Source: Lachnospiraceae bacterium UBA7225 (GTDB lineage Bacteria; Bacillota; Clostridia; Lachnospirales; Lachnospiraceae). Taken from it: 21,166 bases of DNA. Shown here in pieces: positions 1 through 6,370 of the stretch. Made by a program: the position numbers and the translations under genes. Under the pieces are notes generated by a model. It saw only the letters and a program-made list of their open reading frames with translations, ran no database searches and was not told the DNA's origin. Numbering within the stretch: the stretch's first letter is position 1; each line of letters opens with the position of its first letter. The stretch lies in contig DKTR01000044.1 in NCBI GenBank assembly GCA_002473385.1, positions 1-21,166 on the forward strand. The letters are read 5' to 3'.

Positions 1-1
1 C

Positions 2-56
2 GGGTCCCAAAGTCATGCTTTTTCATGCAAGCATGAAACGCATGACCTTTTGACCC
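2..56. repeat. Large interrupted palindrome (REP-like or cruciform)
   Basis: Three nested arm pairs are visible: GGGTC (2-6) with GACCC (52-56), GTCATGC (12-18) with GCATGAC (40-46), and TTTCATGC (21-28) with GCATGAAA (31-38) around an AA centre. No T-run follows on either strand, so it is not a standard terminator. The core CATGCAAGCATGA recurs at 16151-16163, which suggests a small family of dispersed intergenic palindromes. The role is unknown. Confidence 0.5.
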
Positions 57-117
57 TGGTATCATCATATAAGGATAAGCGGGATTTGTCAAATATTTTC
101 AAAGAACGAATATGACG

Positions 118-146
118 CAGACAAAGAACAGAATTTCTGTTACACT
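118..146 (+). promoter_or_regulatory. Candidate extended -10 promoter for the radical SAM gene
   Basis: CAGACA (118-123), a 17-bp spacer and TACACT (141-146) preceded by TGT give an extended -10 arrangement about 30 bp before the ATG at 181. The -35 is weak (4 of 6 matches). Confidence 0.35.
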
Positions 147-180
147 AGAAGAAATTAATGAGTAAGAAGGGGAAAAGAAG

Positions 181-1089
181 ATGGAACAGGGAGGGTGCAG
201 GTTGTGCCCGCGGGAGTGCGGTGCAGACCGGGCAGCAGGGAAAAAGGGATTCTGCGGTGTAGCGGGAAAAGGAATTCTCGCAGCGCGGGCAGGACTTCAT
301 ATGTGGGAGGAGCCGTGTATTTCCGGAGAACGTGGATCGGGGACGGTCTTTTTTTCCGGGTGCTCCCTGCGCTGCGTATATTGCCAGAATGCAGTGATTG
401 CGGATGCGGCGGCAGGCATGGAAATTTCTGAAGAACGTCTGGCAGAGATTTTTCTGGAGCTTCAGGAAAAGGGAGCGGCGAATATTAATCTGGTTACACC
501 GACCCATTACACGCCGGAAATTCTCCGGGCAGTAAAAAAGGCGCGCGCAGAGGGGCTGGAGGTGCCGGTTGTTTATAACTGCGGCGGCTATGAAAAAGTG
601 GAAACACTGGCTATGCTGGAAGGAATTGTGGATATCTATCTGACAGATTTTAAGTATATGGAGCCGGAGCTCGCCGGGAGATTGTCGCATGCACAGGACT
701 ATCCGCAGGTGGCAAAAGCGGCGCTTGCCGAAATGGTGAGGCAGCAGGGCAGCCCGGTGTTTGATGAAGAGGGCATGATGCAGAAGGGAGTGATCGTCCG
801 TCATCTGCTCCTGCCAAATCACATAAAAAATGGTAAGGCAGTGGTGAAATATGTATTTGAGGCATATGGGAACCGGGTGTATTTAAGCCTTATGAACCAG
901 TATACGCCACTTGCGCAGGTGGAAAAGCTGCCGGAGCTGAACCGCAAAGTGACAAAACGGGAGTATGAACGCCTGCTGAACTACGCCATCTCCCTCGGCG
1001 TGGAAAACGCGTTTATCCAGGAGGGAGAAACGGCGAAGGAGAGCTTTATACCGGCATTTGATGGTGAAGGGCTGAAAAAAACTGTGTGA
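181..1089 (+). CDS. PflX-like radical SAM protein
   Basis: This is a 302-residue radical SAM protein of the COG1313 / PflX type, a relative of the activating enzymes of pyruvate formate-lyase. The [4Fe-4S] cluster motif CSLRCVYC gives C61, C65 and C68. An N-terminal cysteine group (C6, C9, C13, C25 in a CRLCPREC...GFC pattern) is also typical of this family and probably binds a second metal or cluster. The length matches the family. The ATG at 181 follows GAAGGGG with about 8 nt spacing. The gene stands alone and converges on the DUF3786 gene. Its substrate is not known; no glycyl-radical enzyme lies in the window, so calling it a pyruvate formate-lyase activase would go beyond the evidence. 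It is a cytoplasmic, oxygen-sensitive enzyme by family. Confidence 0.9.
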   Translation: MEQGGCRLCPRECGADRAAGKKGFCGVAGKGILAARAGLHMWEEPCISGERGSGTVFFSGCSLRCVYCQNAVIADAAAGMEISEERLAEIFLELQEKGAANINLVTPTHYTPEILRAVKKARAEGLEVPVVYNCGGYEKVETLAMLEGIVDIYLTDFKYMEPELAGRLSHAQDYPQVAKAALAEMVRQQGSPVFDEEGMMQKGVIVRHLLLPNHIKNGKAVVKYVFEAYGNRVYLSLMNQYTPLAQVEKLPELNRKVTKREYERLLNYAISLGVENAFIQEGETAKESFIPAFDGEGLKKTV

Positions 1090-1152
1090 AAAGTACACGT
1101 TTCATTTTCGCCCGGCGGAAAACAGAATTTACTGCCGGGAAAAACGGACAGT

Positions 1153-1836
1153 TCACTGTGTCTGGAAACCGCCGGCACATATGGGAAGACCGGCTGCTTC
1201 AGCAAGTGCCTCAAGTCCGGCGGAGGCAATGGTTACGACACTTTCGACATGAATATAATCTGTTGCGCTGACATCAAAGAGCATGTTTGCCTGTGCCGGA
1301 AATTCGTCGTCGCCTTCCCAGAAAAGAAAACGTACCGGGATGCAGCCAAACGCATTGATCTGATATCCGGCGTCAGAGTGTGGGAGCTTCTGTCCGCCGA
1401 GCGCTGTGCAGGCAGCAGCCAGTTTATCCAGATGTCCGGTAAAGGTACTGGCAAATGTCTGAAGCACACCCTTCTGAAAAGCGGGCGCGAAAGGACGCGC
1501 ATCTTTTAAATCTGCAAAAGTCACCCAATGATTCTGGTACCTTGCCGTGGGTTTTGCGTACCAGAGCAGTGTATAAATATTGAGACGGATATTCGTGGAA
1601 ACCGGCTGCTGCGCGGGAGTTTCTGTGCAGGCGGCATGCCCCGGCTGTGTCATAAGAATGATTTTTCCGGTCTGCCGGTGAATGCCATATTTTTTCTTAA
1701 AGTGAAAGAGAGTGAGATAATTGCCTTCTTCTTTTAATTCCGGCAGTGTTTTCTGAAGCTGTGCCTGATCCAGCGTTAAAAAACGCCTGCTCCATTCCTC
1801 ACACCATTTCTCATAATTTGATATTTTCTGTTCCAT
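1153..1836 (-). CDS. DUF3786 family protein
   Basis: This 227-residue protein matches DUF3786, a family of unknown function common in anaerobic Clostridia and other strict anaerobes. The diagnostic C-terminal part contains IPVRFLFWEGDDEFPAQAN followed by MLFDVSATDYIHVES, the usual FWEGDxEFP...LFD pattern. No signal peptide or membrane segment is seen, so it is probably cytoplasmic. The start at 1836 is preceded on the minus strand by GCGGGGGAT, a usable ribosome site. It is transcribed toward the radical SAM gene and divergently from mgsA, from a strong promoter at 1936-1964 that leaves a leader of roughly 90 nt. The function is not known; members have been linked by context to corrinoid and one-carbon metabolism, but nothing in this window supports that. 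Confidence 0.85.
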   Translation of the reverse strand: MEQKISNYEKWCEEWSRRFLTLDQAQLQKTLPELKEEGNYLTLFHFKKKYGIHRQTGKIILMTQPGHAACTETPAQQPVSTNIRLNIYTLLWYAKPTARYQNHWVTFADLKDARPFAPAFQKGVLQTFASTFTGHLDKLAAACTALGGQKLPHSDAGYQINAFGCIPVRFLFWEGDDEFPAQANMLFDVSATDYIHVESVVTIASAGLEALAEAAGLPICAGGFQTQ

Positions 1837-1935
1837 ATTATATCCCCCGCAGCTTAATCTGTAGTGTTATGTTTATGCGCAGTAACAAAATCTTTTGCGT
1901 TATGGCGTATCTGTGCCGGCATAAGATGTGACATC

Positions 1936-1964
1936 ATTATAGCCTGTCCTGCAAAATTGGTCAA
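1936..1964 (-). promoter_or_regulatory. Promoter of the DUF3786 gene
   Basis: Read on the minus strand: TTGACC (1964-1959), a 17-bp spacer, and a perfect TATAAT (1941-1936). It drives the DUF3786 gene starting at 1836. Its -35 overlaps the inverted repeat at 1960-1976. Confidence 0.75.
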
Positions 1965-1976
1965 ACCTCATTTGAC
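1960..1976. promoter_or_regulatory. Inverted repeat, candidate operator
   Basis: GTCAAA-CCTCA-TTTGAC is a perfect 6-bp inverted repeat with a 5-bp centre, overlapping the -35 of the DUF3786 promoter and about 55 bp upstream of the mgsA -35. The position suits a repressor or activator shared by the divergent genes. No known regulator is assigned. The rest of the 408-bp gap 1837-2244 holds the two promoters and the repeat array before mgsA. Confidence 0.35.
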
Positions 1977-2028
1977 TATATGTGCAGGAATGTAAAAACA
2001 AATTTACAAAATTTTCACATTAATCTGG

Positions 2029-2057
2029 TTGTTTTTATATTGCTATCCGTGTACAAT
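2029..2057 (+). promoter_or_regulatory. Promoter of mgsA
   Basis: TTGTTT (2029-2034), a 17-bp spacer and TACAAT (2052-2057). Transcription from about 2064 would give a leader of about 180 nt that contains the whole 20-bp repeat array. Confidence 0.6.
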
Positions 2058-2110
2058 AGAGAATGTTATGAGACAGTCTGGTTCTGCCGGGCTGATGGAA
2101 ATTTCGCTGC

Positions 2111-2230
2111 AGCAAGATAACATAGAGATCAGCAAGATAACACAGAGTTCAGTAAGATAACATAGAGATCAGTAAGATAACACAGAGTTCAGCAAGCTAA
2201 TACAGAGTTTAGCAGGAAAACATAGAGTTC
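2111..2230 (+). repeat. Six tandem copies of a 20-bp unit in the mgsA leader
   Basis: Units start at 2111, 2131, 2151, 2171, 2191 and 2211. The pattern is AG(C/T)AAGATAA-CA(T/C)AGAG(A/T)TC, with alternating subtypes in the first four copies (CATAGAGATC / CACAGAGTTC) and more decay in the last two. The array stops exactly where the Shine-Dalgarno AGGAGG (2231-2236) of mgsA begins. A 20-bp unit cannot stay in one reading frame, so the array is not coding. Confidence 0.95.
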
Positions 2231-2244
2231 AGGAGGTAAGACAT

Positions 2245-2715
2245 ATGGATAATCAATATATTACATTTACGATAGGAAAGAAAAAACGGATCGCGTTGAT
2301 CGCGCATGACGGCAAAAAGATGGAACTGATCGAATGGTGCAAAAAGAATAAGAGTATTTTGCAGAATCATTTTCTGTGCGGTACCGGAACGACAGCGCGG
2401 ATGATTTCCGAGTACACAGATCTTCCGGTAAAGGGCTATAACAGCGGACCTCTGGGCGGAGACCAGCAGATCGGCGCGAAGATTGTAGAGGGTAATATTG
2501 ATTTTGTGATTTTCTTTTCCGATCCGCTGGAAGCACAGCCGCATGATCCGGATGTAAAAGCGCTGCTGCGTATTGCACAGGTTTATGATATTCCGATTGC
2601 CAATAACCGTGCGACTGCGGACTTCATGATTACTTCTAAATTTATGGATGAGGAATATGAACACCAGGTAATCAATTTCAAGCAGAGGGTAATCGACCGG
2701 GCAAATACGCTGTAG
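2245..2715 (+). CDS. mgsA: Methylglyoxal synthase
   Basis: MgsA converts dihydroxyacetone phosphate to methylglyoxal and phosphate, a cytosolic bypass of lower glycolysis used when sugar phosphates build up. The 156-residue protein matches the family in full: AHD (H21, D22), phosphate-binding GTGTT (46-50), GGDQQ with catalytic D73 (E. coli D71), SDP (D93) and PHDPDVKALLR (H100 equals E. coli H98, D103 equals D101). The start at 2245 has AGGAGG at 2231-2236 with 8 nt spacing. The gene is monocistronic: its own promoter lies at 2029-2057 and a terminator at 2799-2834. Both flanks are repetitive, with the 20-bp array in the leader and an 18-bp degenerate repeat just after the stop. Position next to a sugar-uptake locus fits overflow control, but no direct link is shown. 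Confidence 0.97.
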   Translation: MDNQYITFTIGKKKRIALIAHDGKKMELIEWCKKNKSILQNHFLCGTGTTARMISEYTDLPVKGYNSGPLGGDQQIGAKIVEGNIDFVIFFSDPLEAQPHDPDVKALLRIAQVYDIPIANNRATADFMITSKFMDEEYEHQVINFKQRVIDRANTL

Positions 2716-2721
2716 GTGTAA

Positions 2722-2790
2722 AAAAGGAAACGCAGGAAGAAAAGGAAACACGGGAAGGAAACGAAACACAGGAAGAAAATGAAACAGGAT
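2722..2790 (+). repeat. Degenerate 18-bp tandem repeat after mgsA
   Basis: Copies at 2722-2739, 2740-2757 and 2758-2775, plus a decayed fourth, follow the pattern (A/G)AAA(A/C)GGAAACNC(A/G)GGAAG. In the frame starting at 2661 (the -1 frame of mgsA) it reads as a glutamate-rich hexapeptide repeat (KETQEE-like) ending at a TGA at 2790-2792. No ribosome site or start serves that frame, so it is listed as a repeat and not a gene. Confidence 0.7.
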
Positions 2791-2798
2791 GAAGCAGG

Positions 2799-2834
2799 AA
2801 TGCCGGGCAGCAAACGACTGTCCGGCATTGTTTT
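2799..2834 (+). terminator. Intrinsic terminator of mgsA
   Basis: A 12-bp stem AATGCCGGGCAG / CTGTCCGGCATT (one G-U pair) with a 7-nt loop is followed by GTTTT. The T-run lies on the plus strand; it overlaps the stop codon of the convergent minus-strand gene by two bases, so the converging genes share it. Confidence 0.8.
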
Positions 2835-3276
2835 ACAAGTAACTTTTCAGATCCCGGCAGAGTTTTTCTTCTATATCGATCAGACGGTTACAAATATCTT
2901 TGGAGGAATGATCTGCCGCCGTATATTGATTTAAATATTTATGGAGCGTTTTAATTCCCATATTGCAGCCGTCCGTTATTAAATCAGCAACGGTTGCGTC
3001 ACTTTCTTCCATGCCAAGTTTCATGCTGGTTTTCAGCCATGCCATGCCTTTGGCAATACTTCCGGGCTCTTTTTCTTCACTGTGATGCTGCAGAAGAAGA
3101 GTATGGATGTCATCACATAATTTTTCGTGATGGCTTTTACTTTCTGACAGCAGTTTTCTCATATCAGAATCCTTTATCTTATCCATCACATCATCAATAG
3201 AAGATACTGCCATTTTCGTGCCTGCATTACATTCCTGCAGCAGGCAGATCGTATCCTGGTTTTCTTTTTTTTCCAT
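2833..3276 (-). CDS. Ferritin-like four-helix-bundle protein (DUF2383-like)
   Basis: This 147-residue protein is almost wholly helical by pattern and resembles DUF2383 / ferritin-like four-helix bundles. Candidate helices run about 8-32, 37-63, 78-115 and 124-145. Acidic and histidine residues fall at places expected for a di-iron bundle: E15 in helix 1, H49-H50-E51 in helix 2, E90-E91 and H112 in helix 3, E136-E137 in helix 4. Whether metal is bound is not shown. There is no signal peptide or membrane segment. The start at 3276 has GGAAGGAT upstream on the minus strand. It converges with mgsA and stands alone. A 24-bp inverted repeat lies about 45 bp upstream of the start and may be its operator. 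A stress or spore-coat-like role is possible by family, but it is not established here. Confidence 0.6.
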   Translation of the reverse strand: MEKKENQDTICLLQECNAGTKMAVSSIDDVMDKIKDSDMRKLLSESKSHHEKLCDDIHTLLLQHHSEEKEPGSIAKGMAWLKTSMKLGMEESDATVADLITDGCNMGIKTLHKYLNQYTAADHSSKDICNRLIDIEEKLCRDLKSYL

Positions 3277-3320
3277 GGGTTATCCATCCTTCCATACATT
3301 TTTATCTGTGAAATTTGGAC

Positions 3321-3344
3321 TGAAACATTATGAGAAATGTTTCA
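3321..3344. promoter_or_regulatory. Inverted repeat upstream of the helical-bundle gene
   Basis: Arms TGAAACATT (3321-3329) and AATGTTTCA (3336-3344) are a perfect 9-bp inverted repeat with a 6-bp centre, 45 bp upstream of the minus-strand gene that starts at 3276. It may be an operator. It matches no Fur, PerR or CIRCE consensus that I know. Confidence 0.4.
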
Positions 3345-3446
3345 CGCTGAATTAATTGTCAGTGTTATTCTGCCCGGAGTACGGGGAAATATGTATCTGC
3401 CAGGGAAAAACATGCGTCTGCTCCGAAGCAAATATAATCAGAAATT

Positions 3447-3461
3447 ACTTCAGCATGAAGT
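3447..3461. promoter_or_regulatory. Upstream operator candidate (ACTTCA palindrome)
   Basis: ACTTCA-GCA-TGAAGT is a perfect 15-bp palindrome about 115 bp upstream of the ACTTCAT that overlaps the rpiR-unit -35. The same half-site recurs at both sugar promoters, so this is probably an auxiliary site for the RpiR regulator. The 367-bp gap 3277-3643 otherwise holds the inverted repeat at 3321-3344, the promoter at 3563-3592, and AT-rich sequence. Confidence 0.5.
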
Positions 3462-3562
3462 GAGCCTGCCGGAGGCTGCAACAATATCAACAAAGTACAA
3501 ACCCATGCTGCCATAAAAAAATACGACATTATTGTTGAAAACTACAAAATGGTTGTTGTATA

Positions 3563-3592
3563 TTTACTTCATAGTATACGTAGTTTTATAAT
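3563..3592 (+). promoter_or_regulatory. Promoter of the rpiR-kinase unit
   Basis: TTTACT (3563-3568), an 18-bp spacer and a perfect TATAAT (3587-3592). The expected start is near 3599, giving a 45-nt leader. It is nearly the same as the promoter at 6274-6302. Confidence 0.8.
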
Positions 3593-3615
3593 TATGAAGC
3601 GAAGTGAAACTTCAT
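3566..3615. promoter_or_regulatory. Paired operator half-sites at the rpiR promoter
   Basis: ACTTCAT occurs at 3566-3572 (overlapping the -35) and 3609-3615 (about +10), 43 bp apart, close to four helical turns. The inner sequence adds ATGAAG (3594-3599) facing CTTCAT (3610-3615), and GAAGT-GAA-ACTTC (3601-3613). The position predicts repression and autoregulation by the adjacent RpiR protein. Confidence 0.55.
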
Positions 3616-3643
3616 TTTTATAAAATAGAAATGGAGGGACAGA

Positions 3644-4495
3644 ATGAATGATCTATTGGTAAAAATCAATTTGCTGATGCCGGGACTGCCCAGAGCGGAA
3701 AAAACATTCGCAGAGGCGCTGGTTGAAAATCCGGAGGCAATTTCCAATATGACGCTGGCAAAAGCTGCGCGGGAAACCGGCAGCAGCGATGCCTCTATCA
3801 TACGGTTTTGTAAACGGCTGGGTTATCATGGATATAGTGACTTGAAGCATGCCTGCATTATTGCAGCGGTAGAAACGGAGAAACCGGACGATCCCTACGA
3901 TGAAAACTTGGGTGACAGTGATTCCATGAAGGATATCATTAAGAAAGTATTTATCAGTAATATGCAGACGCTCCAGAATACGATGGCGATGGCGGATGAA
4001 AATTATCAGAAAGCGGTTGATGCGTTAAAAGAAGCAAAATCCATTCACTTTTTTGGTGTGGGGGATGCCTTTGCGGCATGCCAGTTTGCGTTTATGAAAT
4101 TTTGCAGGCTTGGGATTGCATCCTCTGCAGAAAGTGATATTATGATGCAGTTTACCAGAGCGAATAATATGGGTCCGGGTGATGTGGCGCTGGCAGTCTC
4201 TTATGAAGGCCGCTCCCGGAATGTGGTCCAGGCCATGGCAATCGCAAAGAAGAGAGGGGCGACAACGATCTGCATCACAAAGATGAACAAAACACCACTT
4301 TTGAAGTATACGGATATTCCTCTGTATATTGGTATTAGTGATCTTTCCGTCGGAAGAGACAAGGTGACCAGGCGCGTGGCAGATCAGTTTATTCTGGATG
4401 TTTTGTATCTGGGCTATATTAATCAGAAGAAATCTGATTATGCGAAATCACTGAAGAGGAGCCAGATAGCAATTGATTTTAACAAAATAAAATGA
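3644..4495 (+). CDS. RpiR/MurR family transcriptional regulator
   Basis: This 283-residue regulator has the RpiR layout: an N-terminal helix-turn-helix at about residues 35-70 (MTLAKAARETGSSDASIIRF then CKRLGYHGYSDLK) and a C-terminal SIS sugar-phosphate-binding domain at about 125-255. SIS features visible are IHFFGVGDA, LAVSYEGRSRNVV and the later GATTICIT strand. RpiR proteins sense phosphosugars and usually repress their catabolic operons. The ATG at 3644 follows GGAGGG with about 6 nt spacing. The stop overlaps an ATG of the downstream kinase frame, so the two genes are one transcription unit. ACTTCAT sites flank its own promoter and that of the epimerase-transporter unit, which implies that it controls both. 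The inducer is not known; a ketose phosphate made by the locus is the natural candidate. Confidence 0.93.
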   Translation: MNDLLVKINLLMPGLPRAEKTFAEALVENPEAISNMTLAKAARETGSSDASIIRFCKRLGYHGYSDLKHACIIAAVETEKPDDPYDENLGDSDSMKDIIKKVFISNMQTLQNTMAMADENYQKAVDALKEAKSIHFFGVGDAFAACQFAFMKFCRLGIASSAESDIMMQFTRANNMGPGDVALAVSYEGRSRNVVQAMAIAKKRGATTICITKMNKTPLLKYTDIPLYIGISDLSVGRDKVTRRVADQFILDVLYLGYINQKKSDYAKSLKRSQIAIDFNKIK

Positions 4496-4506
4496 GGGAG
4501 GTTATC

Positions 4507-6033
4507 ATGCGTTATCTTATTGGGATTGATATCGGAACAAGTGCGACAAAAACGATTTTGATGGACGAACAGGGAAAGGTGCTGGCACAGGCATCAATGG
4601 CGTATCCCATGGAACAGCCGCAGAACGGATGGGCGGAGCAGAATCCTGAGGACTGGGTGCGTGCGTCTGTGGAAACGATAAAGAAGGTCATTGCTGACGC
4701 AGGAATAGACGGGAATGCCGTGAAGGGAATCGGGCTGTCCGGTCAGATGCACGGTCTTGTCATGCTGGATGAAAATGGAAGGCTGATACGCAGCTCTATT
4801 ATCTGGTGCGATCAGCGCTCTCATGAGCAGCTCGAAGAAATGCGCCGATGTCTCCCGTATGAGAAGTGGCTGGAGATTACGGCAAATCCACCGATTGCGG
4901 CATGGACGGCGGCGAAGCTTCTCTGGGTACGCAGACATGAAAAAGAAAACTATGACAGGTGCAGGCATATTCTGCTTCCGAAGGATTATGTACGATATTG
5001 CCTGACAGGGGAATTTGCGACGGAGGTATCGGATGCCTCCGGGATGCAGCTTCTGGATGTAGAGCACCGCTGCTGGTCAAAGGAAGTGCTGGAGGCGCTG
5101 GAAATAGACGAAGGGCTGCTGGCAAATGTTTATGAATCGCAGGAGATTACCGGCTATCTGAAACCGGAAATTGCCAGGGAATGCGGTCTGTCTGTGAAAT
5201 GCGCCGTGGTCGGAGGCTCTGCGGACAATGCCGGCGCTGCGCTTGGCAGCGGAGTGGTAATGGACGGGGATGCGTTTACTACAATCGGAACATCTGCTGT
5301 CGTGTACACAGCGATGGATCATTATACGCCGATTCCGGAGGGCGGGCTTCACCTGTGCTGCAGCTCAGTGCCGGGGGCATGGTTTACCATGGGAGGACCG
5401 CAGGCTGCCGGACTTTCTGTGGAATGGTTCAAGGAAAAATTCTGTCATGCGCTGAAGGAAGAGGCGGCAGAAAGCGGGAAGAAAGTTTTTGAGCTGATCA
5501 ATGAAAAAGTGGGCAGGATTGAGCCGGGCAGTGAGCGGCTGATTTATCTCCCATTTCTGATGGGAGAGCGGACGCCGCATATGAATCCCAAATGCAGAGG
5601 TGCGTTTGTGGGTCTGAATACAGTCCACGGGGACGCGCATATGCTGCGGGCAATTATGGAGGGAATTACGTATTCCCTGGCGGACTGCAACGATATTCTG
5701 AAAAATCTTGGAGTAGAGGTGAAGGAGATGCGCGTCTGCGGCGGAGGAAGCCGTAATCCTGTATGGAGGCAGATTATGGCGGATCTGTATGGATGTGATG
5801 TACTGACTCTGTGCCAGGAGGAAGGTCCGGCATATGGCGTTGCGCTTCTGGCAGGTGTCGGAACGGGAATTTTTGACGATATCCGCACAGCGGCAAAAAA
5901 CATGGCGGGAATTTCCGGCGTGACACATCCGGTGCAGGCGGAAAGAGAGGTATATCAGAAATACCATAAAATATATAATCAGATTTATGAGCATCTGAAG
6001 AGCGATTTTGACGACCTGTTTAATCTGGCGTAA
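4507..6033 (+). CDS. xylB: FGGY sugar kinase, xylulokinase type
   Basis: This FGGY-family kinase transfers phosphate from ATP to a ketose; the closest family is xylulokinase. Visible are the phosphate-binding GIDIGTSATK (6-15), the sugar-binding GLSGQMHGLVMLD and IIWCDQRS, GGSADNAGAALGSG with the catalytic-base aspartate, the xylulokinase-type GERTPHMNPKCRGAFVGL, and the C-terminal GGGSRNPVWRQIMADLYG. I chose the ATG at 4507 (508 residues) because GGGAGG lies just upstream at 4496-4501; an in-frame ATG at 4492 overlaps the regulator stop and would add five residues but has no ribosome site. The usual length is about 500. A terminator at 6060-6090 closes the unit. The substrate may be D-xylulose, but a neighbouring hexulose isomerase and AlsE-like epimerase make a ketohexose such as D-allulose possible. 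Confidence 0.92.
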   Translation: MRYLIGIDIGTSATKTILMDEQGKVLAQASMAYPMEQPQNGWAEQNPEDWVRASVETIKKVIADAGIDGNAVKGIGLSGQMHGLVMLDENGRLIRSSIIWCDQRSHEQLEEMRRCLPYEKWLEITANPPIAAWTAAKLLWVRRHEKENYDRCRHILLPKDYVRYCLTGEFATEVSDASGMQLLDVEHRCWSKEVLEALEIDEGLLANVYESQEITGYLKPEIARECGLSVKCAVVGGSADNAGAALGSGVVMDGDAFTTIGTSAVVYTAMDHYTPIPEGGLHLCCSSVPGAWFTMGGPQAAGLSVEWFKEKFCHALKEEAAESGKKVFELINEKVGRIEPGSERLIYLPFLMGERTPHMNPKCRGAFVGLNTVHGDAHMLRAIMEGITYSLADCNDILKNLGVEVKEMRVCGGGSRNPVWRQIMADLYGCDVLTLCQEEGPAYGVALLAGVGTGIFDDIRTAAKNMAGISGVTHPVQAEREVYQKYHKIYNQIYEHLKSDFDDLFNLA

Positions 6034-6059
6034 AAGAGGACGATGTGCTGTAAAGTGGG

Positions 6060-6090
6060 GGCTGCCGCATATATGCGGCGGTCTTTTTTT
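6060..6090 (+). terminator. Intrinsic terminator after the kinase gene
   Basis: CCGCAT-AT-ATGCGG, extended by G-U and G-C pairs into GGCUGCC/GGCGGUC, is followed by CTTTTTTT (6083-6090). It separates the regulator-kinase unit from the epimerase-transporter unit. Confidence 0.88.
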
Positions 6091-6131
6091 GCAAAGAATT
6101 CCTGTGACGCCGCGGCTTTGTGCGCGGGCTG

Positions 6132-6166
6132 AAATGAAGTAAAATCAAGTGATACTCACTTCATTT
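6132..6166. promoter_or_regulatory. Upstream operator candidate of the transporter unit
   Basis: AAATGAAGT (6132-6140) and ACTTCATTT (6158-6166) are a perfect 9-bp inverted repeat; inside it lies a second palindrome AAGTGA-TAC-TCACTT (6147-6161). It carries the same TGAAGT/ACTTCA half-site as the rpiR region and sits about 125 bp upstream of the promoter, like the 3447-3461 site. The 337-bp gap 6034-6370 holds the terminator, this site, the promoter and its operators, and AT-rich leader. Confidence 0.55.
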
Positions 6167-6273
6167 TGGAGCGGTATTTAAAACCGTTTTGGGAAAAAAG
6201 CACAATACATGGGACGGTGAAAAATAAAAAAAACCGCTTAAATCGTGAATTTTAACGAAAAAATCCTGCCATA

Positions 6274-6302
6274 TTTACTTCATGGGCCGTAAAAAATATA
6301 AT
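6274..6302 (+). promoter_or_regulatory. Promoter of the epimerase-transporter unit
   Basis: TTTACT (6274-6279), a 17-bp spacer, and a perfect TATAAT (6297-6302). It shares ATATTTACTTCAT with the rpiR promoter. The expected leader is about 60 nt. Confidence 0.82.
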
Positions 6303-6325
6303 AAGGACATAAAGAAAAACTTCAT
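6277..6325. promoter_or_regulatory. Paired operator half-sites at the epimerase promoter
   Basis: ACTTCAT at 6277-6283 (overlapping the -35) and 6319-6325 (about +10), 42 bp apart. The 1-bp difference from the rpiR pair equals the 1-bp difference in promoter spacer, so both sites keep their place relative to the promoter elements on each side. Confidence 0.55.
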
Positions 6326-6370
6326 AAACAGCAACGAAAAAATGGAGTAAAAAGAAAGGAGGGAAGAAAA

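Noticed and set aside
1111..1139. Hairpin CCCGGCGG / CTGCCGGG between two convergent genes as a terminator
   Set aside because: The arms pair but no T-run follows on either strand; at most a weak bidirectional terminator.
1837..1929. Cobalamin-type riboswitch in the DUF3786 leader
   Set aside because: The leader of about 90 nt is too short, and I see no B12-box-like sequence.
2068..2160. 30-codon leader frame before mgsA
   Set aside because: No Shine-Dalgarno and it ends within the 20-bp repeats; likely chance.
3391..3516. Small 41-codon frame (MYLPGKNMRLLRSK...) upstream of the rpiR-unit promoter
   Set aside because: Only a poor ribosome site (GGGG) and no recognisable family; it also overlaps the operator candidate at 3447-3461. 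Could be a gene remnant.
6177..6240. Two cre-like sequences (around AAAACCGTTTT and AAACCGCTTAA) for CcpA
   Set aside because: The core is matched but outer TG and CA positions are not; too weak to call.
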